A DNA stretch of 48,267 nucleotides. It comes from Bacteroidia bacterium (GTDB taxonomy: Bacteria > Bacteroidota > Bacteroidia > J057 > JANWXU01). The notes under the pieces are model-generated. The model had not been told where the DNA came from. It saw nothing but the letters and a program-made list of their open reading frames with translations, and ran no database searches. The stretch covers positions 1 through 48,267 of the forward strand of contig JANWXU010000016.1 of the NCBI GenBank assembly GCA_025057395.1, read 5' to 3'. The position numbers were made by a program, and so were the translations under genes. Below are positions 27,059-36,900 of the stretch, in pieces. How positions within the stretch are numbered: position 1 is the stretch's first letter; every line of letters starts with the position of its first letter.

Positions 27059-27394
27059 ATATAATTATAATTGAAAAGTTATTATCTAAAAGGGTTTAGC
27101 ACAAAGTTAAAGTATAAGCTCCCCAAAAGAATGCACATTTATTTCACAATAAGTTTTGCACAAAGCCACAGAGAAGGAACTTATTTTATTAGCTTTCAAC
27201 TAACTAGATTTTCAGTTTATCAACACAAAATGTGGACTTTAAAATTTCCCAAAAACATTTTATACACGTAGTATGTGGATAAATCTTCAAGTATAAGAGA
27301 AACTAGCTATTTAATCGAAATAGAATAGAATAAAAGTAAATAACCTTGCAGTTACAGCATACATTGATACTATTTTTGTAAACGTAATAAGAGC
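27059..27394. other. Divergent intergenic region between nrdJ and the patatin-like gene
   Basis: TAACTTTG on the minus strand (27109-27102) is a perfect -7 element 43 nt before the nrdJ start, without a good -33 TTG. Two CAC...GTG dyads lie at 27223-27234 (ACACAAAATGTG) and 27264-27277 (ACACGTAGTATGTG), 41 bp apart. The promoter for the plus-strand gene is annotated separately. A 66-codon plus-strand frame at 27071-27271 shows no gene-like features. Confidence 0.45.
27346..27378 (+). promoter_or_regulatory. Promoter of the patatin-like gene
   Basis: TTG (27346-27348), 22 nt, then TATTTTTG (27371-27378), a full match to the -7 consensus. The GTG start codon at 27395 is close, so the leader would be very short. 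Confidence 0.5.
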
Positions 27395-29698
27395 GTGCTA
27401 AGGGTGCAAAAACAATCTACAACCTTTCGCCAAATTTTTGGGCGAATACAGACATATATCGAATATGCATTAGAAGGCATTTATTATTTCCTTCCCTTCC
27501 AACTTTTATTTCAACAATTCTTAAGCCAAAAAATTCTACTTCTATTCTGGCTATTCCTATTCATGTTAATCACTCAAAATGCTTTAACAGAACTAGGAGC
27601 ACCCTACCTTTTTCTGGAACCAGAATACCTTAACGCATTTAACTTTACAAGTCTTTTTCTTTTAGGAATTTCATTTGGAATATTTTGCTTTGCCTATCAG
27701 ATGACCTGCTACATTCAATATGGACATAAATTTCCCTTTTTAGCTCTTAGCAAATACCCTTTTCTAAAATTTAGTCTTAATAATAGCCTTATCCCTATAC
27801 TCTTCTGGATAACTTATTGTTTTTGCTTTTTTCATTTCCATGAGCAGACTTTACCCCTATCTCGAATTTTATTCTATCTATCTGGAGCCTTATTGGGAGG
27901 TATTTTTACAAGCATTCTCACACTTTTTTATTTTAGCAAAAAAGAGTCTAATATTCTTCAACTTCTTGGTAATCGTCTTCTAGCAGAATTAGGAAATTCT
28001 AAAGCCTTTATTAGAGAAGCAAAGAAAACATTTCAATTTTATGGTAGTGAAATACGTATAGATTCTTACCTAGATTTCGACGGAATACAAAAACCTAAAA
28101 TTCATGCTAAAGTACAATTTCGAAATCTTGTTAAGATAATCAACCAAAGCCATACTAATGGCTTAATAGCTGAATTAGGCCTTTTCTTACTGCTATTAAT
28201 ACTAGGAATATTTCAGGAATCGACCATCTTTCGCATTCCAGCTGGAGCTAGTTTTATGCTCCTCTTTTCCTTTATGATAATGCTTATTGGCGCCATCATT
28301 TACTGGTTTCAAAGAATCGGACCTTTAATCATTCCCTTATTACTAATTGTGTTTTATATACTGAATCAAAATACTTGGCTAATAGGCCCGCACCATGCTT
28401 TTGGCTTAGATTATACGCGCAAGCCAGTACCCTATACCCCAAAAACCCTACAGCGCCTAATAGATACCATCAGCGTTAGGCAAGATTCTTTACAAACTAT
28501 AGCCTTGCTAGAAAATTGGAAAAAACGATGGCAAAAGAAATATGGTAATAATCAAAAGCCTTTATTAATACTACTCAATGTTTCAGGTGGTGGCACACGA
28601 GCAGCAGTTTGGAGTGTAGCTTGCATTCAACAATTAGAAAAAGAACTAAAAGGAAAATTTTTAGAGCAAACCGTCTTGATCACCGGCGCATCCGGGGGCA
28701 TGATAGGAGCTGCTTACTACCGGGACCTACTACTTAGAGCTCAGCAACAAAATATACCCATAAGTGAACTTTATAAAGCAGAAGTAATTGATAAAATTGC
28801 AAAAGATTTACTCAACCCCGTAGTATTCAATTTTACTACTAATCTACTTTTACCCTTTCAACAATTCTACGAAGGCGGATTTCGCTACAATAAGGACCGC
28901 GGCTACATCTTTGAAAATCAACTTATTGAAAATACAGGTGCTTTTATTAATATGCGACTTAAAGACTACCGCCAAGCTGAAAAAGATGCACTTATTCCAA
29001 TGCAAATTTTTACCCCCACTATTGCTAATGATGGGCGCAAGTTAATTATCTCCTCCCAGCCAGTGTCTTATTTATGCCGCCCCTTTCAATTTAATGCTTA
29101 TTATGCTAATGAAATTGCTGCCGTAGAACATGCCAAACTCTTTCAAGAGCATAGTGGAGAAAACTTGAAAATAACTACTGCTTTGCGTATGAATGCCACC
29201 TTTCCCCTTGTATTACCCTTTGTAGAATTGCCTACCCAACCTAAAATAGAAGTATTAGATGCAGGCGTAAACGATAACTTCGGAGTTCATACTTCAATTA
29301 AATTTTTAGAAGTTTTTGATACCTGGATTAAGCAAAATACAAGAGGAACTCTTATTGTCCAAATTCGAGACTCACCTAGAGAGAAAAATGCTCCCCCTAC
29401 GCCACCCGCAACCCTAGCAGAACAAATTTTAGGAATATTGGGAAGCACATATCAATCTTTTGCAGCTAATAAAGATTTGCTAAATGACGAAATCCTGGAA
29501 TATGCTAAAAAATGGCATGCTCACCCTTTAGAAGTAGTTGACCTTCAATATATTCCTGCTAATCAATTTCAGGGGGCTTCCTTAAGCTTTCGCCTTACAG
29601 CCAGAGAAAAAAAAGATATTCTCAACGCTTTACACAACCCAATTAACGTTGGAGCAAGAAACTATATCAAGCAACTCATTGAAAATCCTTCGCTTTAG
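27395..29698 (+). CDS. Membrane-anchored patatin-like phospholipase
   Basis: A 767-residue protein with two parts. Residues 1-335 hold about 8 hydrophobic helices (around 35-62, 85-105, 130-148, 155-182, 255-272, 282-303 and 308-325), placing it in the inner membrane. Residues about 385-760 form a patatin-like lipase: the oxyanion loop SGGGTRA (397-403), the nucleophile elbow GASGG with Ser433, and the dyad Asp622 in LDAGVNDN, where the usual DGG reads DAG. It should hydrolyse acyl esters of phospholipids or related lipids on the cytoplasmic side. The start is GTG at 27395; an in-frame GTG at 27404 is possible. Its stop overlaps the convergent VOC gene stop by 4 nt. Confidence 0.82.
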   Translation: MLRVQKQSTTFRQIFGRIQTYIEYALEGIYYFLPFQLLFQQFLSQKILLLFWLFLFMLITQNALTELGAPYLFLEPEYLNAFNFTSLFLLGISFGIFCFAYQMTCYIQYGHKFPFLALSKYPFLKFSLNNSLIPILFWITYCFCFFHFHEQTLPLSRILFYLSGALLGGIFTSILTLFYFSKKESNILQLLGNRLLAELGNSKAFIREAKKTFQFYGSEIRIDSYLDFDGIQKPKIHAKVQFRNLVKIINQSHTNGLIAELGLFLLLLILGIFQESTIFRIPAGASFMLLFSFMIMLIGAIIYWFQRIGPLIIPLLLIVFYILNQNTWLIGPHHAFGLDYTRKPVPYTPKTLQRLIDTISVRQDSLQTIALLENWKKRWQKKYGNNQKPLLILLNVSGGGTRAAVWSVACIQQLEKELKGKFLEQTVLITGASGGMIGAAYYRDLLLRAQQQNIPISELYKAEVIDKIAKDLLNPVVFNFTTNLLLPFQQFYEGGFRYNKDRGYIFENQLIENTGAFINMRLKDYRQAEKDALIPMQIFTPTIANDGRKLIISSQPVSYLCRPFQFNAYYANEIAAVEHAKLFQEHSGENLKITTALRMNATFPLVLPFVELPTQPKIEVLDAGVNDNFGVHTSIKFLEVFDTWIKQNTRGTLIVQIRDSPREKNAPPTPPATLAEQILGILGSTYQSFAANKDLLNDEILEYAKKWHAHPLEVVDLQYIPANQFQGASLSFRLTAREKKDILNALHNPINVGARNYIKQLIENPSL

Positions 29699-30090
29699 GG
29701 GAACCACATCCCCGTAGGCACCACTTCTAAGCAATGACCATCCGGATCTCTAAAATAAAAAGAGTGAAAGCCCCCTGGCCAATTCTGCTCATATTCTATA
29801 GCAATACCTTTACTCTGCACAAAAGCTTTAGCCGCCTCATATTTTTCAGGCGGTACCTCAAAAGCAAAATGTAATTGACCATACCCATAGTGAGGGGGTG
29901 GCACTATTTTTTGACGCGAATCTTCTGCAATAAAACACAATAGCACAGAACTACCTGCCCTAAAAAAAACATGTTTGCCTGGCACAAAACTAATAACAGG
30001 AAGTTCTAGCAGCGAATGATAAAAATTTTTTGTCCGCTCCAGATCCGATACATAAATGCAAGTTTCTTTGATTTTAACCAGGTCTAGCAC
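29695..30090 (-). CDS. VOC-family protein (glyoxalase/dioxygenase fold)
   Basis: A 131-residue vicinal-oxygen-chelate protein with two beta-alpha-beta-beta-beta modules: IKETCIYVSDLERTKNFYHS (about 7-26) in the first and FAFEVPPEKYEAAKAFVQSKG with SFYFRDPDGHCLEVV in the second. Candidate metal ligands are Glu123 in the DPDGHCLEVV end and a His in LHFAFEV. This type includes lactoylglutathione lyase-like and fosfomycin-resistance-like enzymes, and the substrate cannot be told from sequence. It lies 93 nt downstream of ribBA on the same strand and may be cotranscribed, although a link to riboflavin is not implied. Confidence 0.8.
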   Translation of the reverse strand: MLDLVKIKETCIYVSDLERTKNFYHSLLELPVISFVPGKHVFFRAGSSVLLCFIAEDSRQKIVPPPHYGYGQLHFAFEVPPEKYEAAKAFVQSKGIAIEYEQNWPGGFHSFYFRDPDGHCLEVVPTGMWFP

Positions 30091-30183
30091 CGCTCTTAAG
30101 CTTTGGTATCCCTAAAAATACACCTAGCCCTTGTAAATTACAAACTCCGCTTAATTTCTTAGATATCACTTTTTAAAAGAACT

Positions 30184-31392
30184 TCAAGATAAAAGATGTC
30201 CCATTTTTTCACGCTTAGTGGCTAGGTATTTCTGGTTGTGTTCATTAGGAGGAATACGTAAAGGAACGATCTCAACAATTTCTAATCCATAACCTGCTAG
30301 CCCTGTTCTTTTTTTAGGATTATTAGTAATTAGTCGCATTTTACGTACTCCCAGGTCGCGTAAGATTTGGGCCCCAATACCATAATCTCGGTGATCCATC
30401 TTAAAGCCTAGTTTCAAATTTGCTTCTACAGTATCTAAACCCTCTTCTTGTAATCGATAAGCTTTTAGCTTGTTTAAAAGTCCAATTCCTCTACCCTCTT
30501 GGTTAATATACAGTAATACACCTTGCCCCGCTTCTTCAATCATTTGCATGGCGGTATGTAACTGCTCGCCACAATCGCAGCGCAACGAACCAAAAATATC
30601 TCCGGTAGCACAAGAAGAATGAACTCTGGTTAATACAGGCTCGTTTTCTTCCCATTTTCCTTTCACTAAAGCTAGGTGAACCTCTTGAGTGTAAATATGG
30701 ATGTAGGGATGTAAAATAAAGTCTCCATAGGCAGTAGGTAGTCGCACGGGTTCTTGCTTAGTAATTAAGGTTTCATGCTGCAAACGATACTGAATTAGCT
30801 GTTCTATGGAAACAAGCTTCATATTAAATTTATCGGCAATTTGGCGTAGGCGCGGCAAACGTGCCATAGTTCCATCTTCATCCAAAATTTCTACAATTAC
30901 TCCAGCAGGTTCTAAGCCAGCAAGCCTAGCAAAATCAATCGCTGCTTCTGTATGACCTGCCCTTCGCAAAACTCCCTCTGTCCTGGCGCGAAGGGGAAAG
31001 ATATGACCAGGTCTTCCTAAATCTTCGGGCTTTGTGTTAGGGTCAATGAGGGCTTGAATAGTACGTGCCCTATCGTAGGCAGAAATGCCAGTAGTACAGC
31101 CATCCTTTAGATAGTCTACACTTACAGTAAAAGCAGTTTGATGCCTTGCATTATTGTTGTATACCATTTGTGGCAAATCTAGCTCCTGACAACGTTCCTC
31201 TGTAAGAGAAACGCAAATGAGCCCACGACCTTCTTTAGAAAAAAAATTGATAACCTCAGGCGTTACGAAACGTGCTGCAATTACAAAATCGCCCTCATTC
31301 TCTCTATCTTCATCATCCACTACAATAATAATTTCGCCTTTCTTAATACTTTCAATTGCAGATTCAATAGAATCTAGACGAATTGGCTCCAT
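30184..31392 (-). CDS. ribBA: Bifunctional 3,4-dihydroxy-2-butanone-4-phosphate synthase / GTP cyclohydrolase II
   Basis: Catalyses both entry steps of riboflavin synthesis: ribulose-5-phosphate to dihydroxybutanone phosphate (N-terminal half) and GTP ring opening (C-terminal half). The RibB part (1 to about 205) has [12 protein letters not shown] (24-35) and [17 protein letters not shown] (143-159). The RibA part (about 206-402) has the zinc site [20 protein letters not shown], with Cys261, Cys272 and Cys274, and NQEGRGIGL (297-305). Both halves keep their active-site motifs, so both activities are expected. Length is typical. A possible promoter, TTG-23 nt-TATATTTC, lies upstream. No FMN riboswitch was recognised. 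Confidence 0.96.
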   Translation of the reverse strand: MEPIRLDSIESAIESIKKGEIIIVVDDEDRENEGDFVIAARFVTPEVINFFSKEGRGLICVSLTEERCQELDLPQMVYNNNARHQTAFTVSVDYLKDGCTTGISAYDRARTIQALIDPNTKPEDLGRPGHIFPLRARTEGVLRRAGHTEAAIDFARLAGLEPAGVIVEILDEDGTMARLPRLRQIADKFNMKLVSIEQLIQYRLQHETLITKQEPVRLPTAYGDFILHPYIHIYTQEVHLALVKGKWEENEPVLTRVHSSCATGDIFGSLRCDCGEQLHTAMQMIEEAGQGVLLYINQEGRGIGLLNKLKAYRLQEEGLDTVEANLKLGFKMDHRDYGIGAQILRDLGVRKMRLITNNPKKRTGLAGYGLEIVEIVPLRIPPNEHNQKYLATKREKMGHLLS

Positions 31393-31545
31393 GGAATATG
31401 AAAAACTAAGCTGCTTAACTAAAACGAAATATAATGAATTTTAGTTACTTAAAATTCAAGCAAGGAGTAATAAATTGTTAAGTAAGTTAAGTAAATTACT
31501 ATGCGATCTAATTTCCTCTGCACTTGAACCTGAATATTTGTATTA

Positions 31546-31591
31546 TTTGAACCAGAATGAATCAGGATTTTAAGGATGAGTAGGATTTTTC
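31546..31591 (+). repeat. Degenerate intergenic repeat, copy A
   Basis: This copy starts TTTGAACCAGAATGAATCAG and continues with a run of AGGAT words (GGATTTTAAGGATGAGTAGG). It pairs with copy B in inverted orientation through TGAATCAGGATTT. A shorter relative (CTTGAACCTGAATATTTG) lies just before it at 31523-31540. Confidence 0.55.
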
Positions 31592-31700
31592 TTAGAGCAC
31601 GTTAACTACGCTAGTACGCTAGTCTTCTATCTCGAATGAAATTACCCAAAAACTAAAAGAATTAGACAAGATTGTTATTTAATTATTAAACAGGCACAAT

Positions 31701-31752
31701 TAGTCCTGCTAGTCTTCTTATCCTGTAAATCCTGATTCAGTGTAATCCTGCT
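31701..31752 (-). repeat. Degenerate intergenic repeat, copy B (inverted)
   Basis: Read on the minus strand it gives AGCAGGATTACACTGAATCA followed by GGATTTACAGGATAAG. It shares the core GAATCAGGATTT with copy A, so A and B could fold into a long imperfect hairpin. Confidence 0.55.
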
Positions 31753-31784
31753 AAAGCTAAACTTTAATGAATAAAGAGAAGAAG

Positions 31785-31859
31785 ATACTTTAAGCCTAGC
31801 AGCGAGCTTGAAAGAGGTTCAGTTTTCTACTAAGAGGCCCTCTTTTTGGCTTTAAGTAT
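31785..31859. other. Nested stem structure, possible structured RNA
   Basis: Outer arms ATACTTTAAGCC (31785-31796) and GGCTTTAAGTAT (31848-31859) pair over 12 positions with one mismatch. Inner arms AAAGAGG (31811-31817) and CCTCTTT (31839-31845) pair perfectly. An alternative short hairpin AAGAGG/CCTCTT exists around 31832-31844. The layout could be a small RNA, a processed leader or a DNA-level element. Strand and function are unknown. Confidence 0.35.
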
Positions 31860-32136
31860 GAGCACTTTACTTGTTTAGTTGTGCGCCGGAGTTTTCTAGC
31901 GTACCTCAGGAACTTCGTTTCATAAAGAAAAGCCACACTTTGCCACATGAAAATAACTGTGGAAGAAGAAAAGTAACTTTCTATATTCTTTCTGCTCCGG
32001 AATACTTGCCAAGTTATTCTCTTTACTTATAAAAGAAGGTTATAATGCTAATTTAATATTTTTAGTCTACCAAGATTAAAAAGTAGAAGTAAAATTATCA
32101 TTCTAGTAGTATGTGTACTTACCAATTTTTTTCCGC

Positions 32137-32181
32137 CTTGAACCAGAATTGACCGAGATTTGAAGAATTAGTAAGATTATT
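32137..32181 (+). repeat. Degenerate intergenic repeat, copy C
   Basis: CCTTGAACCAGAATTGACCG followed by AGATTTGAAGAATTAGTAAG. It shares the TTGAACCAGAAT head and the spaced GATT words with copy A. Confidence 0.55.
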
Positions 32182-32205
32182 CCAAGCATACTTTCAAATA
32201 TTTTT

Positions 32206-32250
32206 GCTAATCTTTTGAATTAGATCCTTCCTGGTTCAAACTAATATTTT
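32206..32250 (-). repeat. Degenerate intergenic repeat, copy D (inverted)
   Basis: On the minus strand it reads TTTGAACCAGGAAGGATCTA followed by ATTCAAAAGATTAG. It faces copy C and so makes a second inverted pair 24 nt apart. Confidence 0.5.
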
Positions 32251-32328
32251 TTCATGGCTCATAATTTTATTTAATTTTTATAAATTATTTGTATTCTATT
32301 TGGCATTTTTTCTTAGCAGCTTTGTACC

Positions 32329-33888
32329 ATGAAAAAAATAAATTTTTTAAGTCTTTTATACTTTTTTGCTTTTTCCTTGCTCTGTGTAATAAATTACCTA
32401 AGAGCACAAGAAGGCACATTGGTGGATTATGCTACCCTTTTTAATAAGAACTTTCCGCTGCCAGATAGTACAAGAAGGAATCTTTTTTTGCAACTTGCAA
32501 ATGAGTATCCTAAAAGCGGACCTTACGGCATATTTGCCAAAATTTGGCTCACTTGGAAAGATGGAAATAACAATGAAGCTTTATCCCAAGTTGAATTATT
32601 TATAAAAGATTACCCGCAGTTTGCTTATGGTTATGGGTTGCGAGCTGCTATTCACATGACTTTAGGCAAACCCGAAGAAGTAATTTTAGCAGATGTAGAT
32701 AGAGCATTAAATCTGGAGCCCACTTGGGGTTATGCTCATCTTATAAAAGCAAGGTACTACAACAAACAACAGCAATATGAAAAGGCCCTAGCTGAACTTG
32801 AGGTAGCCATGGCAAAAGATACTTCGCTTTGGCAAAAGATAAAAGCCCTTGAATTTCAAATTTTGAAAAAACAAAGGAAAGCAGAGCAAGCATTTGCACT
32901 AGCCAAAAGTATTCTCCAAAAACATTCCACTTTTGCACCGGCCTTCGCTTGGATAAGTGAATTAGCTATTGAAAGTGGCAAAAACGATACGGCACTTTTT
33001 TATATTCAGCATGCCTTACGCTATGCGCCTCAAAACTATGATTTTCTCTTACTAAAGTTAAAAATTCAATTAGCTCGAAAACAATATAGTGCAGCTGAAA
33101 AATTAGGCGATACATTAGTGGCTCAAAAACCTAATGTTTTTCATGGTTTCTTTTGGAGGGGCAAGGCAAGATATACCCAACGCTCCTATTCTTTAGCACT
33201 TCAAGATTTTAACCAAGCACTTGAATTAGCACCTAATGACACAGCTATTTTAATGGCACGTGCCCAAACTCACTATAGTTTAAATGATCCTCAAAATGCT
33301 ATCGAAGATTTTTCTAAAATTCTTTTTATAGACCCATTGCATTATGATGCCCGCAGATTTCGTGCTACTTTGCGCATGAATATTGGAGAAAATGAAAATG
33401 CCTTGCAAGACTTTAATTTCCTTATTGAAAAACATCCTAAAGTTCCTAGCCTTTATAGCGATAGGGGTGTAATACGCAGAAGGCTAGGTGATATCGAGGG
33501 CGCGCTACAGGACTACGGAAAAGCTCTAGAGCTTAATCCTCAAGATTTTGCAGTATACAATAATCGAGCTTATTTACTTACACAATTAAATCGCAATGCA
33601 GAAGCCATTGCAGATTACAATAAAGCCCTTGAAATTAAACCTGATTTTGTATTCGCCCTCAATAATCGAGGGCAGCTAAAGCAAAAAATAGGAGACTGGA
33701 ACGGTGCTATTCGCGATTTCAGTGAGGCTATCAAAAAAGATCCTCGTAATGCGCAAGCCTACTTTCTTCGTGGACAATGTAAAATGCAAATTTATGACAC
33801 AAGTGGTGCTTGCAAAGATTGGAAGTCTGCTGCAAAATACGGCCATCTCGAAGCAAGAACATTATACTCTGAAAAATGCCTTAAGTAA
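32329..33888 (+). CDS. Exported tetratricopeptide repeat protein
   Basis: A 519-residue protein with a signal peptide (MKKINFLSLLYFFAFSL to LRA-Q, about 27 residues) and then a chain of TPR helices from about residue 85 to 510. The clearest units are WGYAHLIKARYYNKQQQYEKAL, SLALQDFNQALELAPNDTA, GDIEGALQDYGKALELNPQD, RNAEAIADYNKALEIKPDF and GDWNGAIRDFSEAIKKDPRN. TPR proteins act as scaffolds for protein complexes; exported ones in Bacteroidota often work at the envelope. A Cys-containing end (QCKMQIYDTSGACKDWKSAAKYGH) resembles a terminal TPR/SEL1-like unit common in this phylum. It is a single gene ended by a shared terminator. Confidence 0.85.
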   Translation: MKKINFLSLLYFFAFSLLCVINYLRAQEGTLVDYATLFNKNFPLPDSTRRNLFLQLANEYPKSGPYGIFAKIWLTWKDGNNNEALSQVELFIKDYPQFAYGYGLRAAIHMTLGKPEEVILADVDRALNLEPTWGYAHLIKARYYNKQQQYEKALAELEVAMAKDTSLWQKIKALEFQILKKQRKAEQAFALAKSILQKHSTFAPAFAWISELAIESGKNDTALFYIQHALRYAPQNYDFLLLKLKIQLARKQYSAAEKLGDTLVAQKPNVFHGFFWRGKARYTQRSYSLALQDFNQALELAPNDTAILMARAQTHYSLNDPQNAIEDFSKILFIDPLHYDARRFRATLRMNIGENENALQDFNFLIEKHPKVPSLYSDRGVIRRRLGDIEGALQDYGKALELNPQDFAVYNNRAYLLTQLNRNAEAIADYNKALEIKPDFVFALNNRGQLKQKIGDWNGAIRDFSEAIKKDPRNAQAYFLRGQCKMQIYDTSGACKDWKSAAKYGHLEARTLYSEKCLK

Positions 33889-33892
33889 TGTA

Positions 33893-33928
33893 AAAAACGT
33901 ACCCTTCCATAAAAAAGGGTACGTTTTT
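33893..33928. terminator. Bidirectional terminator between convergent genes
   Basis: AAAAACGTACCCTT (33893-33906) and AAGGGTACGTTTTT (33915-33928) form a perfect 14-bp stem with an 8-nt loop. T-runs exist on both strands, so it can end the TPR gene on the plus strand and the giant surface-protein gene on the minus strand. Confidence 0.88.
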
Positions 33929-33947
33929 ATAAAAATTTATAAAAAAT

Positions 33948-36900
33948 TTAATTTTTTACTAGGCGAGTAACCAGATATCTATTTTGTAAGCGTAATTCTA
34001 AAATATAAATGCCTGATATTAACTCTGAACCATCTAAAATTACTTCATTTGTACTTAGCTCGTTTTGAACTATTCTTAATAATGCGCCTTGCAAATTATA
34101 TAGGCGTAATTCTAGGTCATTTACTTCAAAGGGTAAAGTAAGTTTCCAATACGTTTGAGTAGGGTTAGGAGAAATATGGAACTGACTAAACTCTTGAATC
34201 ATAAATTGCTCGCCATTCAATTTACCATTAGCTGCAGTGCGGAAGGAAAAGACTTGCGGTAACCCTGCGTAGCCATCTTGACAATAGGGCGTAAATTTGA
34301 GCTCGTATAAAGTATTGGGTATAAGATTTTGCAATGTATAAAAACCACTGCTTGCAACTCCTTCGTAGGCTAAAAGCCAAGGAAGGTTAGGAACATCTAT
34401 TCTGCGGTACTCTATTGTTATTCGAGTTATTTCAGGGCTAGCAACCCACGATAAAGTAACACGGTTCATTTGATTACTTTGAATTTGGAGATTGGCATTT
34501 TCTCCACAGGAAGGAGCAACAAAAGAAATAGCTGCTGCTTGTGAAAAACTAAAATTAGGCACACAAACACTCCTTACTTCAAAGAAAAAGTTTCGCAAAA
34601 AAGAAGGTAAAGAAATTCTTATTCTGTTTTCTGAAGTAACAACAGGTCCTACTAAAACATTTTGTTGATCGTCCTTTAATGTATATTCATAATAAGCTAC
34701 ACCACTCACAGGATTCCATTGGAATTGCGCCTGCTGATAGTCTAAACTTACAAGTTGGATATTTCTTACAGAACTACACTCCAAGGGCTGAGCTACAATA
34801 TTTACTGTAGCAGTAGCACGGCAACCATTTCTATCTCTAACAATTAAGTTATAGGTGCCTACAGCAAGATTATTAAAAGTAGAACTACTTTGCCAAAAGC
34901 CTAAGCCTTCGTAAGTATAGCTAAAAGGAGGTGTGCCCCCTTGAGGCTCGATAAATATTCGCCCATCTCTCACTTCTAAACTACTGGCAGGCCAGGTAGT
35001 AACCGATAACCGTAGAGGAAGACGTACAGGAACAGTTATGCTTCCTTGAACGCGACATCCATCCTTAAGGCCAGTTACTGTATAAGTGGTTGTAATAGTA
35101 GGAGTAGCTTCAACAGTATTACCCAAATTACGATTAAGCCCCTCAGCAGGCACCCAAATAGCCTGTGTGATAGATTCTTCTATACTTAGCAAAGTAGGAG
35201 TGCCATTACACTGGTTAGGGGTCTGCTCTCGGATAATAATATTTTGCGTAGCAACTTCTACACGATGTACAGCTTGCTGAACACACCCATTATATGATCC
35301 TAATAAAGTGTAAGTTACAGTTTGTTTAGGGGCGACAAGAGTTTGGAGGGAGTAGGGAGATGCTACCGCTTCTGTAGGCAACCATTGCCAAAGTGCTTTG
35401 GGCTGATTAGTATTAGCTCGCAAAGTAATTGCCTGCCCACAAACTAATGAATTACTACCCTGAATAGATAAACGAAATACAGAGTCAGGTACTGTTAAAC
35501 GTACTGAAATTGGAACTCTAGCACTTTCACAAGTCGATTTTTCGTCATATACACTAGCAAAAAAGGTGGTATTTGTAGTAAGAAAAGGAGTAGTAAAGCG
35601 ATAAGGAGTAAAGGCTAAATTCTCGATAGCAGTAGTAGCACTTGGTTGAGTATATATTTTTATAGTAAAATTGCTTTCACTCAAACCTGAAAAGCTAAAT
35701 TGAACGCTTCCATTACCACACCGCAAAAGAATACTTTCTTCTGCTACAGGAGGTGAAATAAGTCTATTATGAACTTTAGCTACAATTGCTAAAGGATGGC
35801 TACGGCAACCTGTCCTTGGGTCTTGAGCTTCTAGGTAGAAGGTAGTAGTAGTTGAGATAAAGTGATTAAAAGAAGCGGGTGTACGAGTGAAAGTAGTAAG
35901 TACTTGCCCCCCAATAATGGCACTTAACAAGATAGGATAATCTGCTTTTAGGACAGAAATTGTCACAAAGCCTTCTTTACAGCGGCTAGAAACAACAAAA
36001 TCACTTTCTAATGGTGTAGGAGGCAGATCATAAGTAGTTGCAAAAATAGCTCTGCGACTACTTTCACAGCCCTGACCATCATAAGCTGCTGCTACGTAAA
36101 AAGTCGTTGTAGTAGTAATGGGAAAAGTAGTGTATAAGTAGGGTTGGCTTCGTATTTCAGCTAAGGGAACACCACCTTCAGCCATAGAATAAATTCGAAT
36201 ACTTTCGCCCAAAGGGGGATTAGGAACAATTGTAAAAACAGCTCTCTGGCCAGGGCAAACTTGTACTGAAGCTGCCATAGGAACACCAGGTAAATTTGGA
36301 ATAGGTCGAATTATCACGTCTACTGAGGAGCGACTTTTACAACCCAAGCTATCTTGTGCTTCTATATAAAAGCGCGTGGAAGTACTAAGTTCGGATATAA
36401 CGAGTTCAAAGGGAGCAAACTCTGCTTGGGCTATGGGCTCAGAGGTGAGGGTTTGTGTAAATAAGGATACTCGAGTAGCGCCAAAGTTTGGCCGTTGGGC
36501 CAATAAGGTTACTTTGCCCGCGCCACAGCGTTGCACACTGCTATAAGGTGGAGCTTCCAAGCGACTTACCCGGATTATCCATGGAACTTTTACACTTTGA
36601 CAATTACCTATTCTGCGATCTATAAAATATGTTGTTGTGGCACTTAAAAAAGGAGTATAAAAAGTAGGGTTATTAACCGTGTAAACATGTAAAACAGAAC
36701 CTGTTGCGTTATACAATATAAGGCTTTCCCCTGGAGCAGGGCTCATACTAAGAGCAACTTCTTGCCCACGGCAAAGATTTATAATGGGAGGAATTGGTGG
36801 AGCAGTAGGAAGATATTCAGCAAGGACAGCACTGCGAGGACTTTCACACCCTGTTTGAGGATCAAAAGAAGCAAGATAAAAAGTGGTAGTAGTCTGAATA

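Larger units (their letters stand above)
31393..32328. other. Gene-free tract of about 940 nt with inverted repeats
   Basis: No convincing coding frame exists on either strand here. The tract holds four degenerate copies of one repeat arranged as two inverted pairs (31546-31752 and 32137-32250) and a nested stem structure at 31785-31859. All are annotated separately. An 8-bp unit ACGCTAGT occurs twice in tandem at 31608-31623. The rest is AT-rich with no recognised RNA family or gene remnant. Confidence 0.6.

Noticed and set aside
27071-27271. 66-codon plus-strand frame between nrdJ and the patatin-like gene
   Set aside because: It covers promoter-like sequence of the divergent genes, has no recognisable fold or family, and its start lies at the nrdJ leader.
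31393-31500. Possible FMN riboswitch upstream of ribBA
   Set aside because: The leader is short and AT-rich and contains none of the conserved FMN-element blocks I would recognise.
32221-32250. TGGTTCAAAC, resembling a tRNA T-loop
   Set aside because: No matching acceptor, D or anticodon stems are found; it is part of repeat copy D.
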